A DNA stretch of 64,000 nt from Bemisia tabaci (taxonomy: Eukaryota; Arthropoda; Insecta; Hemiptera; Aleyrodidae): the NCBI RefSeq assembly GCF_918797505.1, contig NC_092798.1, positions 53,626,826-53,690,825 on the forward strand, written 5' to 3'. A program made the position numbers and the translations under genes. The notes under the pieces were generated by a model. That model saw nothing but the letters and a program-made list of their open reading frames with translations, was not told the DNA's origin and searched no databases. Shown piece after piece: positions 40,182 through 53,096 of the stretch; the stretch's first letter is position 1, and each line of letters begins with the position of its first letter.

Positions 40182-41137
40182 AATCTATTTTTATATTATT
40201 TCCCCATGTCAGAAAAAAATTATAAAAATACCGTGAAATCAGATCTTTAAGCACTTTACGCACTTTCAGAAGAAGCAATGAAAAAATTGCATGCAAATTC
40301 TCCATTGGGAAGCCCCATATCTATAGCCAAAGTGTCAAACCACGTATCTCCATTGCGCCGTTTCAAAATTTCAGCTCCTGACTCATTTTTCCAAAGAAAT
40401 AAAATGAACTAACTTTTGAAATTTCAACAGAATAGGTACTCGGCCAACAGAGAAGTAAAATCAAGGGAGTTTTCGAGAAAATGTGTTGCTTAGCTTTCCG
40501 GAGAAAATTTAAGGTATGATAGGAAGTCTGGAGTGTCACAAACGGATGTACGTGATTTTGCACTTGGGTCATTGATATGGTTTTCATTACGATTAATGGA
40601 GGTTTACGGAGATCATTAAAATAAAATCATAAAAAGAACAAAGCACAATTTTAACGAATCTCGTATAAAATTCAATGAGATAACTTTGGAAATGAAACCT
40701 TGTGGTTATTACAATGTTTTGCTCCAAAAAAAATAATGAAAAAAATATTAAGGTATGTTTGCACCGAGCCCCATCGTAAGTTTTGATTGGATTGATAGGT
40801 ATGTGATATTGTAAACCTGATGACAGTTATCGCCTTTTTTAAGTTCGCCTTCAATTTCGACGCGAATGCAACAAACCTACATCCTACATGGAGGCGAGAA
40901 TAGTTATCTATTCGAAAAGCATAGTTTTTACCGCTCCGTAGGCTTAAATTGAATCTATAAACGATGCTGTGATTCTGTTTGTAGGCACTGGGCCCATTCT
41001 ACATTTGCCTTCAATTCTGCCTCATATAGGCAACAAACTTACCTTAGAGCACGACATATCCATCAGAAAGATACACAATTATCTTGTCCCATCAACTTTC
41101 ATTGAGGCAATATACCTATTGGCAGACATCTTTCATT
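40182..41137. other. Intergenic, AT-rich
   Basis: AT-rich. A fragment near 40511-40560 (ATAGGAAGTCTGGAGTGTCA) resembles the right end of the element at 62841-63124. Nothing else seen. Confidence 0.5.
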
Positions 41138-41222
41138 TGGACCCACATTTATGCTAAAAGGCACTATGTCTCACGCAAATCCTATGCACATAGTTCCTGT
41201 CCTTTTAGCATAAATACGGCCA
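41138..41222. mobile_element. MITE-like element, family A, minimal form, copy 5
   Basis: 85 bp, CACATTTATGCTAAAAGGCA at the left and GTCCTTTTAGCATAAATACG at the right, with GCACTATGTC/CACATAGTTC inside. Confidence 0.8.
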
Positions 41223-42101
41223 TTTGAGAGTCGTAAGTCGCCTTCAATTGTGCTGCATACTCAAACAATCTACCGGGAAGCGTGAATATTCCTCATTCCG
41301 AAAAAACAGACATTTACCTACAGCTCGCTTGGATTAGTAGTTAGTTGCAGCTCCCCACCCCCGAAAAAAATTAAAGTGCTTGAAATTATTTTGACTGAAA
41401 TAAACGGATCGAAGTAATTTTCATCAAAAGTACTTGCGTTGCAACATTTATTACAAAAATGTAGTTTTAATACCTCTATATTTACTCAATAAATAAGTAA
41501 AAGGAGAGAGGAAAATTAGTCAGATTTGATGTAATTTTTTGTTTTGTTCTCTTGTTATCATCATTTTAGATGACACAGTGCGCACAAAAACTTCATAATA
41601 ACAAGTGAAAAACACTTACTGTGCGAATTTGAATAACCGATCAGTGCAGCCGCGGCCGGTGCAAGACGCATATTAGCGCCTACAAGACTGGACAAATACT
41701 TCACGCATTGCGCGTACACCGCCACGATGCCGCGGTGCCCGTTGTGGTCGTTGAAAATTCGTAAATACTTGGTGTCAAACTTGCCACGGTGTGTGCACCA
41801 TTTCCGACCTAGGTCCCTGTTTGCACCGCGAGCTTGCACTCGCAGGATTTTGCACCTCTGAGATAAAACTACACTGCCGTCACAAGAAAAGTTGTTTCCG
41901 TCGCCAAAACAATGAAATGAAAAAGATCAGGATTATTGCAATCAGAATTCTATCGAAACGAGGAAACTTCCGTGGCATAAGCTCTTCATGGCAAACAAAT
42001 TTTCCTCGGGATCACAGGAAACGGCAGCAGAAGGTTTCTCTGCATTACTATAGGATCTTCTGGGTGTCACAAGGGAGCGTTGAGGAGTGCTCGTATGCTC
42101 C

Positions 42102-42348
42102 CATGCTAAGGAAGAACGCCGTATGAACATTCGAGAGATGCCAAATTTCCTTCGATAAAATGTTCATTTTTGAGACAAGTTATGAATATTTTCCTTTGAA
42201 ATTTTCAGGACTTTTCGGTGAAATTGCGAGCAAAATTATCTAAAAAAATTGGGAAAAAATATTCATGAGTTTACCAGGAAATTCGTGTTTTATCAAAGGA
42301 AAATTGACAACGCTTAAAGGTTCATACGGCGTTTTCCCTTAGCGCGAC
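42102..42348. repeat. Foldback element, family B, copy 3
   Basis: 247-bp palindrome: AAGGAAGAACGCCGTATGAA to GGTTCATACGGCGTTTTCC. Confidence 0.9.
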
Positions 42349-43310
42349 AGCACGCTATTAAATTTTATTTATTAATAAATTTTATTTATTAATATTTTAT
42401 TAAAGGAATGAAAACACAGAGCGTTAATTTTAAAATTCGATGGACACCGCTGAAGAGACCGCACTCCTCAAGCCAGACGTGATAAGGTGAAACAGTGCAC
42501 CGTCATCGTGGCCAGACCAGACGGCTTGGCGGTTTGGCAGGTGACAGTTGCGCTATCTTGCCGATTAGCCTTCAAATTAATCGCAGGCCTCTGAGAAATT
42601 AAGTGCAAGTAAGACAAATTAAACGGAACCAACTGGCACCTCCGTTTTCAACCGTTGCCAAATCTACAGGAAAACCACTGATGGCATATTGCTTTTCTCG
42701 ATTTGAGCGGAATCCTACGCAATCGAAGAGACAACTTCGGTCAGAAGTGGCGACCGGCGACACGAATGAATGGTAGACAACGCTCTTGAACAAATAATGT
42801 CACGCCAGGCTTGGCTTCTTCAGACTATGTCCCCCTTCAACCGGGAGGGGGAGGGGGCACAGAGTGTTGCCGGGACATATTATCATTTCCCCATGCGATG
42901 TTAATCCAGAGAGACAAGTTCTTGAAAAGCAAGAGCATTTTGCTACGAAACCAACAATCGTTATAGAATATACATAGAGCCCCTATTCCCGTTAATTGGA
43001 CCGAGTTAAGCAGAAAGGAACCAACCCACATTTTGGAAAAAATTGAGCTATGAGTGGTTTTGAACTCAACTACTGCTCTTCTGTCTATCGCCAAAAATTG
43101 AAAGTTTTTGTTGGAACAAATTTTGCAGAAATTGAACTTGAAGTTTATCTTTTACATTGAGTCTTATGCAGGAGCCAAACTTTAAACCTATTTTTCTCGG
43201 TTCGATCCCGATGTGGCTTGGTTCCTTTCTGTTTAACTCCGTCCAATTGTGACTTTCGTTTCTGACCAAGACCGAAAACAAGACGAAATCAAAGCGACCG
43301 TCCATTCTAC

Positions 43311-43559
43311 CGTACTAAAGGAAAAACGCCTTATGAACCTTCAGGCGTTGTGAAATTTCTTTCGTTAAAACACGGTTTTCTTGGTAAACTTGTCCAAATT
43401 CTCCTTCCAATTTTTCAGATAATTTTGTGCGCAATTTCCCCTAAAGTTCCTGAAAATTTCAAGGAAAAATATTCATAGCGTTCCGCAAAAATAAACATTT
43501 TATCGAAGGAAATTTGGCAACTCTTGAATGTTCATACGGCGTTCTTCCTTAGCACGGCA
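43311..43559. repeat. Foldback element, family B, copy 4
   Basis: 249-bp palindrome: AAGGAAAAACGCCTTATGAA to TGTTCATACGGCGTTCTTCC. Only about 1 kb from copy 3. Confidence 0.9.
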
Positions 43560-46113
43560 ATTTTGGGGATTGAGCCGCGAATCAGTCAAGAGACAAAAGG
43601 CCTATCTTTTTTCTTGCGGAAAAAATATTCCTTCGTAGTCGTCAATGATTTTATGACGGAAATTTTTTCGAATTTGCCGCAGTGAAATAAAGATTACTTC
43701 ATTTTTGCCATTTTTTGAGGATGGACCTCAATAATTAGCAACAGCCAAACATGGATGGACACGCAACGCGCAATGGTGCCCCACTAAGAATAATAAATCC
43801 AGAGTTCGTCACTCCGCAATCCTTGGCTCTTGCGTGTTATTCTTGCAAGTGAAGCTGCAGGTGTTTCATGACTCTAGAAACGATTCGAGCTCTTGGAGAT
43901 AAGATTGCGAGTAAATATTGTGCGATAAAAACTCTGCGAGCGCATTAAGGTTCGTCGAAACTAATGGCCCTGAGTAAAGCCAGAGCGGTGGTCGGCGTAG
44001 TAATTGCAAATTCGGTTTAATGAGCCGCTGAGATAGTGAGAACCAGAACCCGACTGCAATCGAACGTTTTCGCAACTCAATCGCTCGGCAGCAGGTCGGA
44101 GAAACAAACGTCTCATAGAATTGATTTCAGCTTCCGCAGGTACCGACGAGCATGGGCATTTTTTCTAAATTATCGGAAAATTTACAATGAGAGCAGCACC
44201 AATTTCTAGATCAGCGCCTACTTGGGATCGCTCATTAAACAGTACGTTACCTTGAGCTATGCTTTTTTCATTTTTGGGATAGCTAGAAAAGAAATGAGTG
44301 CGTACAATTGTTCATCAAACTGATGATTTCGTGAGTAGATATGGATATTTCAGGGATCAACACCTTGGATGATGTTGAGACTCGTGGTAAACGAAGACAT
44401 TCGCTTACACTTTGCAAAATAAAGCGGATTTTAGAATTTAAATAAAAAGTTAAATAAAATTATAAAATTTAAGTAATAGAATCGAATATGAAGAAGAGGA
44501 AAAATGCATCATCTACGTACATGATCGTAGAAGAATTATGTTTATCCGCAAAAATTCGCTTAATCATGGAGGCAGTCAATTCAATTACGTAATTTTGAAA
44601 AGTAACCCTCATTGGTCGGGTTCTAGTAAATGTTATGAGAAAAGGTATTGCCTGTAACTGTATTAAAGCATTTTTCCGTTAGGAAAGCTAGAAGAGCATT
44701 CTAACACAGGCACTGCCAATATCGCAAATAAAATTTTACGTAGAGTAATTTCGTAATCTCTTGACGCAATACTTTTTACCGTATCGTAACCACAACCTGC
44801 CGAAGAGCGCCGTTTTTATGTGTTTACTAACCCGATTTTCTTAGAGCAGGAGGTGCTGCGGATGCTTATCGTTCACGACAGGGTTAAGATTACGAGCTGC
44901 GGAGTGAAAATGAACATTACCGGTCGCAGAGTCGACGTACAAATATTCCACGTGCGTGCGAATCTTCCATTGAAGGTCCGAGACCTCCACCCAAATCGCC
45001 ATCGGCGAGGAGAAAACCCTGGCGGAAAAAATGGCAAAAACCGGCGAGCGGATTTTCGCAAGACACGAAAGCTGCTGGACAGCGGATCGACTTGCAGCGG
45101 GCCGCAATTGGCCGAGCTGCAAGGATATTGCACCGGATAATTGGCCCTGGTGCGGCGCGGCGCACAGAGGGCCAGGAATCGAATTTAGCTGGACAAAAGT
45201 CCATTTTGGCTTGTCCGGAAAATTCGAAAATAGACACCACTGAGCGATGAGATATATCATGGAGTATCTGTACATCACTGGGTTTGGGGGTCTTATCACT
45301 AATAAGACTGCGATGCCAAGATTTTCCCGAGCGCGCGTGGTGTGTTTATTTATCCTGTATGCTAGCTTGGTTCAACGCTCATCCAAAAGGTTATGTTCCA
45401 CAAACCTTCGAGTGTTTCCCAACATAACGAGTGTTTTACCAAGTTAGATTAACATGTTTTCATTTTACTTTAAGGTATTTTTATCAATTTTGTGCATTGT
45501 ATAGTCTGGTACACAAAATTAAAAACTGGGCACGAAAATGTCCTAATTTTTAGGTTTAAAGTGGTCTGCAATTTTCTGTAAAGATCTGTAAGGTTACGGA
45601 CCGCTACCATGTGGTTCAGTACATCCTAAACATCTAAATTTTCATTGGTTCATTTGCCTTTTCTTGCCTTACCGTGAGTTATGAATTTTTTTGTGACGCA
45701 AGATCGAGGATTTTATGCTAATTTCTTATATTAGATCACTCACGTGCCAGGCATTGGCGATTCTTGCATGTTGGCATCAATGCTCTTTCTCTTTGTAAGT
45801 ACACTAACGAAAATCGATTCTAGGTTAGGATTTTCGATATATATCGATTCTATCGTAGATGTGTTCATATGGATGAAAGACAGTGTTGCCAAATTGCAAG
45901 CATGCCGTATAATGGCGCTATCCTACGCTAATCTACTTATATTGTTATTATAGATGTCCATACAATTGCGGCCCGACTTCTGGGGTTAAATTATGACTGA
46001 TTCTGAATAAAATTTTCTAATTCAAGGTTTTATTCCGGCTTTGCCTCTCTATCTTCTAATTTCTGGCAAAAGAAGTGCATTCTTCAAAACAATATTTTCA
46101 TTGGTTCCGCCAA
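43560..46113. other. Intergenic, with GC-rich island at 44840-45200
   Basis: The island is clearly richer in G+C than its surroundings and open in several frames (up to 152 codons on the minus strand). No family is recognisable and no convincing splice signals mark an exon. The rest is AT-rich without features. Confidence 0.4.
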
Positions 46114-46504
46114 AAAATACGCGACAAGCAGACGACTCCTGAATTTTCTGGACATGTCTGGAGGGTTCAAATGGTCAATTTTGTGTAAGAACACACTCTG
46201 AAATTTTAGAATTTCTTTGGTCTACTCGCAATTTTTCGCAATTTTCTGAGCAATGAGTATTTTCGTTGGGCGAGATGAGATTCAATACTATAATTACGCT
46301 GAAAAATACGCGACATGCAGACGACTCCTGAATTTTCTGGACATGTCTGAAGGGTTCAAATTGTCAATTTTAAGTAAAAGCACACTCAGAAATTTGAGAA
46401 TTTCTTTGGTTCACTTGCAGTTTTCGGCAGTTTTCTGGGCTATGAATACTTTCGTTGGGCGAGATGAGATGCAATGCTAATTCTGCTGAAAAATACGCGA
46501 CATA
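46114..46504. repeat. Tandem repeat, period about 188 bp
   Basis: AAAATACGCGACA(A/T)GCAGACG starts at 46114 and 46303 and the truncated third copy at 46490. Both complete units include CTGGACATGTCTG and CGTTGGGCGAGATGAGAT. Confidence 0.9.
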
Positions 46505-46778
46505 TATTCCCATATATTACCCAGAGATAAATCATCATTTTTCAAATTTTTTGAATTTTAAACTGAAAAATGTTGAACAAAGAAAGCTAAACTGTAATTT
46601 ACTCACTAAAATAACCCTCAGAAACCAATTTCTTCACACAAAACAATCTCAGGTACCTCTGAAGATTTGAGTGAAAAATTGCTATTAATTACCCGTTGAT
46701 AAAGCAATTTTTTTTTAATAATTCTCATCAAAAACTTCAAAATTTCTTAAAAGAAACCCAAAATATGGATTCAGCGAC

Positions 46779-47047
46779 CTAAATTACCCCTAAAAATATA
46801 CATTCTCTCATATTAGTAAGTTCATGCGCCTCTGAGGACTTTTGTCCGGCTAAACTTGGCTGCTGGCCCTCCGTGCGGCGCGGCGACCGCTGCAATGAAT
46901 AGTTGCTGCCACCCATCGATGCCACACTCAATGGCAAAAACTTATCGGAAATAGTGGTTGGCTTGAACGGGATGGGTAGAGCTGTTGCTGGCTCGCCGAT
47001 GGGCTCTTTCAGTGGGACGTCATCAAACTCAAGGTAAGTTTCTGAAA
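46779..47047 (-). CDS. Candidate terminal coding exon of an unknown gene
   Basis: After the acceptor CATCCTTTTCAG (minus strand), a frame of about 89 codons to TAG reads (x)TYLEFDDVPLKEPIGEP, then ALPIPFKPTTISDKFLPLSV and SNYSLQRSPRRTEGQQ. G+C content is higher than the surroundings. The opposite strand has a competing reading with a good donor (AAG/GTAAGT at 47035), so strand is uncertain. I do not recognise the protein. Confidence 0.35.
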
Positions 47048-48021
47048 AGGATGCTTCCATAGAAGACCATCGGAGCATGGTATGAGAAAGCGGGGATTCC
47101 TTCCCTTTCCAATCTGAAGCATTTTCTTCTTTTTGATTTGGCGTCCCGCTACGATTTAGTTACGACGTTATTCAAAAATTGAATGCTCGCTAAAAAGTCA
47201 GCCAAAAGATGATATGAAAATGAATATTTTATGCTCTGAACATTGAGAAAAAAAATCAACTTATGAAGATTTCATGAGAAATGAAAAAGGACTGCGGCTG
47301 TTTGTAAGAAAATGTGCTTCTGAAATCTGAGAAAAATCAGGGAAATAACACGGAGTTTTCCCGTGGTTTCTTTGAACGACGACTGGAAGTTTTGTCACGG
47401 ATACTAAGGTGAGGTTGGGTAACTGGGCGGTGGGGTAACTGGGCAGTGCCCTCTGTATTTCTACCAGATTAGTGCAAAAATTGTTTTCACTGTTGGCATA
47501 CCTTCATTATGACGTAAACCATCTAGAACATGTAAACATAACTTCAAAAAAAAATTTTATGGTGAATGGTGAAGTGCCGAAAATTGGACAGCTTTTTTTT
47601 CAAAACAACGCCGGAGGTGGTCCCGAAAAGAGCCTCATATCTCACTCCCAGCAAGTATTTTATTCAACTTTGACAATTCTTCTTCATGTATGATGTATTT
47701 GTGTAATGCGTGAGTAATTACAACGTAATTGGATGAAAATACTGGCTGCAAAGGGTTGATGCCCAGTTACCTTGAAAATTTTCCCTTTGTGGGGTAACTG
47801 GGCACCCACCCCAAGGTAACTGGGCAGGTGGCAGTGGTGGCACCTGCCCAGTTACCCATTGCAAGGTTGCTGTGCTTCGGTGTTTGTTTACTTCTGAAAA
47901 TGTCAAAACTAATTGACTATTGTGGACTTTTAAGTGCCAAAGACCAATAATCAGGGTTCCCAGCACACTAAACTTCTAACTTAAGTCAATTATAGCATAA
48001 CTTAAGCATTACTTAATTACA

Positions 48022-48170
48022 TTTTTGCCGCTAACTGTTATGACATCACTTTTAACGACTTAAACATGGTTATATAAATTCAAATGAAATTCTCTGAAAC
48101 CCTCATGAGAAGGACATTCTTTTCTGGCCAATGAGAATTACAAATAATGCCCCCCTTAAAAATTAAGGGA
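48022..48170. repeat. Internal direct duplication, left copy
   Basis: GCCGCTAACTGTTATGACAT to AATGCCCCCCTTAAAAATTA; repeated at 48385-48533 with roughly 85-90% identity by eye. Confidence 0.9.
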
Positions 48171-48384
48171 ACTTTTTGGCGCCTGACTCTATCCCAGATC
48201 AGCCTTGCGGCTTAATTTTTTTTCATTTTTTAAAAATGTATCATGCTTAATCTCACTAAAAGTGGCCAAACAGTGTCCTGGTATACAATACTACTTTATA
48301 AGTAGTAATACAGAAAGTTCTAAGCATTTATCTACAAGGAAACAATTTTTTTTTACCGTTATTCAATTCTCAGATTTGAGGGTT

Positions 48385-48533
48385 TTTTTGCCGCTAACTG
48401 TTACGACATCATTCTTAACCACTTAAACATGTTTATATACATTCAAATGACATTTTCTTAAACCTTCATGAGCAGGACATCACTTTCTGGCCAATGAGAA
48501 TTAAAAATAATGCCCCCCTCAAAAATTAAGGGG
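48385..48533. repeat. Internal direct duplication, right copy
   Basis: GCCGCTAACTGTTACGACAT to TGCCCCCCTCAAAAATTAAG; second copy of 48022-48170 in the same orientation. Confidence 0.9.
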
Positions 48534-48784
48534 GGGTAGTCCAGTTACCCCACGACGTTGGGTAACTGGGTGAAAAAAACGGGAAATTTTTGAAAATTTG
48601 TGGGAAAAAATTGAAAGATGAAATTCGACTTTTGACTCTTCCTACATTTAGACAAGGTGTTGTACTTACTAAAAAAAATTTAAAAGTAGCCTCCACTGTC
48701 AATATAATGATGGGAAAAAAATCATGAAGTTGAAATTTTGACATTTTTCTCCGAACTCCTGCCCAGTTACCCAACCTCACCTTA

Positions 48785-48980
48785 TTCAATATCTCGAAAA
48801 AAATCTTGAAAGCATTTCACTCTACCGAAAGTTCATCTCACTCATGTCCTCCCACCACCCGGAAAGAGGAATCGAATATCAGATAGACAACCACTTCCTC
48901 CGGTCTGGTAAACCGATAGAAGAGGCCGTGAGGGCCCACAACAACTGTGTACTCCGGGCGTTTGAGTCCATTTCACCCTA
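48785..48980. other. Exon-like open stretch, either strand
   Basis: Plus frame: ISLYRKFISLMSSHHPERGI, EYQIDNHFLRSGKPIEEAVR, HNNCVLRAFESISP, stop. Minus frame of the same bases: RPEYTVVVGPHGLFYRFTRP, then VVVYLIFDSSFRVVGGHE, stop. Both look protein-like; only one can be real, and neither has clear splice borders. The element at 47407-48782 ends at its left edge and may have interrupted it. Confidence 0.25.
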
Positions 48981-49079
48981 ATCCGGACCCTGTTCCGCTG
49001 ACGGAAGTTCACTGCTGGGCATTCCATCCAAATTCTAACACTGAATTTTATCAACTATAATGATTGAGAAGGTTTATTT

Positions 49080-49400
49080 AGCGGCGAAAATTAGACACTT
49101 TTAGAGATGAGTTGGACAACGGCGCGGCGCGGCGTGCAACGAGGGAGGCTGCATGCCGCGGCCCGGCTGGAACTAGCCATCGCGATTCGCCCAAGACCAA
49201 GACCACAGCTGGAGCCATAGGAGCCTGGGCAGGCCAGCGAGGCGCCAGTTGAGAAACCCAACACCAGCTCCAGCACGAACCACGCTCAACGGAGCTGCCA
49301 ATTTCAAGAAAATCCCGCTCCCAACATCCGGTGTCAAATCCTTCAAATCCACAATTCTCCTGGATTTACGTAAGCCAGAGCTAGAAGCTCCAGGGCGGAG
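49080..49400. other. GC-rich island, possible exon or 5' leader
   Basis: Contains a GGCGCGGCGCGGCG tract at 49121-49134 and open frames on both strands. A TTAC/GTAAGC donor-like site lies at 49368 (plus). No family recognised. Confidence 0.25.
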
Positions 49401-49650
49401 CATGGGGTTTTTTTATACGTCCAATGGGTGTCAAAAACTTTTAGAGAGTAAGAAAATATTGAGGGCAATGTAATCACGTCTACCTACTACCTACATAACA
49501 TCTTTTTACTGGCAGCGCCCTGCTTCCCTCATATCGGGCCGAACTTGCCGAAGTATCTGTTGTGAGATACACGAAACCTTTATGAGGTTGGTGACAGTCG
49601 GTTAAAGTTTGGTATCTGTTTGCAGATATTTTATCTCCACAAGACAAAAA

Positions 49651-49655
49651 AAGGA

Positions 49656-49690
<35 letters not shown>
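49651..49690. repeat. (AAAT)n microsatellite
   Basis: About nine AAAT units followed by an A run. Confidence 0.9.
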
Positions 49691-49693
<3 letters not shown>

Positions 49694-49699
49694 AAAAAA

Positions 49700-51378
49700 A
49701 TGTAATCACATATATGGACTTACTGATAAGCTAATGGACTTATTGGGGAGTAAAGGAACTTTTTTCCCACGGTTTCGAACAGTTTTAAATATCCAAGGAA
49801 AGGTACGTAAATAAGTGTGATCCTCAATACTTAAGGAATTGGTAAATTCTATGGATGTCGCTAATAGTAACAGGACAGATAAAAACTACAATACAACATT
49901 AGTTCTTGATGTTACACCTTTCACAATCGGCTGTCAATTTGTACAGATTTATGTTTATATGAACCGTAATAGATTGTACTTTTACCAATTAGCATCTCGC
50001 TGAGATTAACAATGCATCTCGTGCCTCATCATGAATCGGATCCTACGAAAATATCCGATATCCGACTCGGTCCGGATTTCGCGGAGGGCAAAATCACGAA
50101 CCAAAGTTGGCTGAAGACATGAGCATTGTTGAAATTTAGAATAAGTATAGTCAAGAGGCGCATACATAATTAAGAGTTTACTGGGAAAATTGCATTTTTT
50201 AATCAGTTGACGGTGTAAGGCAAATCGACCTGGAAAAAAAAGACATGTCATGAACCATTCAACTTGGAAATCGGGTCAATTCGACGAGAAACTCTGTTGA
50301 TTGACCTGGAGGAATCATTCGATGTGAGATGATATTTAGAGTGAACGTCGGCATCGACTGTGAGTCTAGGTGTTTGGAAACGAAACAATCCTTTGCGGTG
50401 TCTGCGCGGAACAATGTAAATTGTGCAAAGAGCAGAAAACAATAGCGTCGTTTTTACACTTGGCTTGTTTATCCGATGCCGCGTATTTAGGTTCCGTAGT
50501 TGCCGATACGCCATTGCTATTCCCCTCTTCATCGCTCCATAGTTTTGATTGATGCATTATTTGCAAAAAAGATTCTCATTCAATGCAACGCAACTGCGAT
50601 ACGGCGACTTTATTAGTGAGACCCGTATTTTTCTTCATTCAGAATCCCTCTCTAAAATAATTTCATAAACTCAATTTCCCATTCATTTCTCTCATCTTTC
50701 TACGTCATTCATATGTGCGAAGATTGTCACTGAAAAATATTTCTGAAATTGCACAATCTTAGCAGCACTGCATTGAAGCCCTTTTTCATACATTGCGCAA
50801 TGCCTTGATTGAGAGGCCGCGGAGAAAACGATCCATTGCACAAGATACACTCAAAAAAGTAAGAAAGGTCGATTTTTAATTTTTGCTTGGTGATTTTCTT
50901 AGTATGGTCAATAAGCACCAATGCTGAAAAATTAACATTATATTTCTGAATTATATTACGTAGAAAGAGAAAAGTTTCGCTTTGAATGAATCGCCTAAAA
51001 TGCTTCCAATCACTTTTTTACGCCTCTATAATTCCTTTGTTCAACAGAGCCGCTCGCCGCTCACGTGCATATTGTTCAACAGTTTTTTCTGGACCTCTGC
51101 GGTCAATTTCTGGACTTTCTCCCAACTTTCGGACTTTATCATAAATAATCTGATTGTTTTAGGAGTTGTCAAACCAGAGTAAACATATTTCAGAGACCCC
51201 TTAATACTCCCTTCCGTACAGGGTAAGGATTAGGTACATTCGGAGGTCAACGCAGAGGGGACGATGACTGATGACCAAACAGTTCAGCAATTGGTTTTGC
51301 AATTCTAACCTTATTTGCACAAACTCGCCTGACAAAAAGCTTACGTTGACATTTATCGGTTTTCGTCAGGCAAATACT
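49700..51378. other. Intergenic
   Basis: AT-rich. Overlapping 60-94-codon frames lie on both strands at 50248-50566, none recognised. No other structure seen. Confidence 0.5.
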
Positions 51379-51380
51379 GG

Positions 51381-51422
<42 letters not shown>

Positions 51423-51609
51423 ACATTGGATTTAGAGTTTAGACTCTTAAAAACATCGGCAAGAAAAAATACTCTTGATTCAATCGGATTTTTGCTTACA
51501 TCAAGAACCAAGCCTCTTAATTTGAGTGGATTTCCTCTGATTAAATCAAGAGTAATTTTTCTTGTCAATCTTTTCAAGAGTCTGGACTCTAGATCCAAGT
51601 TTTTTTTTC
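51381..51609. repeat. Foldback element with A/T-run ends
   Basis: A run of 41 A (51381-51421), then CATTGGATTTAGAGTTTAGA; returning as AGAGTCTGGACTCTAGATCC then a T run. Inside, AAGAAAAAATACTCTTGATT pairs with AATCAAGAGTAATTTTTCTT. Arms about 85 bp. Confidence 0.85.
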
Positions 51610-53096
51610 CCCAGTGAACTTCATTTGATTTGTTGCCAACAAGTTGCTCATCGCTCATCATTAGGCGAGAAGTTTAGCGTTGACTTTCGAACGTAACAGA
51701 CTATCGCCTTTCCCGATTCCGTTGCCCGGATTGTAAATGCAAGGTCTCTAAGAAATACCGATGACATCATGTGCGAAACCACTCATCTCCGTTTGCAACG
51801 TTGCAGAATTCCGTTCATACTTCATTATTCTTTGGAAACTATTCGACTTATCTTTTTTAAAAACCTCTTTGGTTTTTCTTCTCTGTCGGCAGAATATTCT
51901 GTATTAATTTCAAGCTAAGCAGTTGGCTCGTCTCTCTTGGAAAAAATATAATGAGAGCGGAAATTTTGAAGATACGTGATTTTTCTGTGCGGAAGCGACC
52001 CGTTGAGCCGTTGGACTCGTTGGGCCGTTGGCTGCTTGGATATTTTCTTTCTGGCCCGGAGGTGTTTTTTTAGGTCAGTCAGCATAGAGAAAAGCGGGCA
52101 CACATCTCACAGTTTAATTTGAAATTGCTCGTACGGGTAATTGGACAAGGAAAAAGAACAATGCGCACCGCAACGGCGCAACCGTTCGACCGCGCTCGCT
52201 CATTTTGCATCGCATCACATATTGTTTCGCTGCCACCAGGCCACCGAGGTGTCCACTCTTCGCTGCCAGCATTTTATTTCAAAAGAAATCGCGGTTACCC
52301 ACACGCGATAAAAAACACGTAAATCACCGGCACATAATTCAGGATGGTGCGCGGAAGCATGGGAACGAAATTTCTATAATTATTATTGTTTAACTTAACG
52401 TAAGCAATCGTGCAAAAAATAAAGAGGCAGGTCTAGCAAGTTGGCAACATTGTTTTCTCTCTATTTAAATATATGTGAATGAATCGATTCTCGGAAGGGT
52501 TGAATGCTGTGACAAGAATCAATCATTATACACAGGTTTAAATGGAGAAAAGCCATATACCTGAAGAAGAACGCCATGAGCATTCGAGCTTGGCTCGACT
52601 TGCTTGGCTTGGCTTGGCTTTGGCTTGGCTTCTGATGAAATATGAATTTTCTAGAAATCATTTAGGCTCAGAAATTATCATTAAAATTAGATTATTCAAT
52701 TCAGTCCGTTTTCACTCCTATGCAGAGGAAAACAGCACGAGGGTAATATAAACCCTGAACCCTATTCACGAGCATTTAAATATGCAACCTATGAGACTGC
52801 ATTTCTTCGAACAGGCCATACATTGCCCTGGTTCTGAATTGCGTTACCGGACTTCATACACATAAATAGTGCCTTATTGGTGATCTTTAAAAAACAATAA
52901 TGACTAAGTATTTCCTAAAATTTGATTTAACGCAACTATTTTTCCCCCTTTCCCGAACGTCTTGAGAAATACATGGACTGGATTTAATAGAAACTAGAGG
53001 CCTGTGGCCGCCATGCGGCCGCCAACCACTGAGAAAAGCTACCCGTAAAAAATAGGAGAGCAACCACGCTCAAGTTATTGGAGAGATGAATGAATT

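Larger units (their letters stand above)
47407..48782. mobile_element. 1.38-kb DNA transposon-like element with 22-bp TIRs
   Basis: Perfect terminal repeats AGGTGAGGTTGGGTAACTGG plus GC (47407-47428) and the inverse at 48761-48782, flanked by TA on both sides, as in Tc1/mariner-type insertions. GGGTAACTGGGC recurs several times inside, including a hairpin at 47812-47862. A 145-bp direct duplication (48022-48170, 48385-48533) lies inside. No transposase visible, so non-autonomous. Confidence 0.9.

Noticed and set aside
44841..45299. 152-codon minus-strand ORF and overlapping plus ORFs
   Set aside because: Open in multiple frames due to base composition; no conserved motif or clear splice sites. 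Reported only as a GC-rich island.
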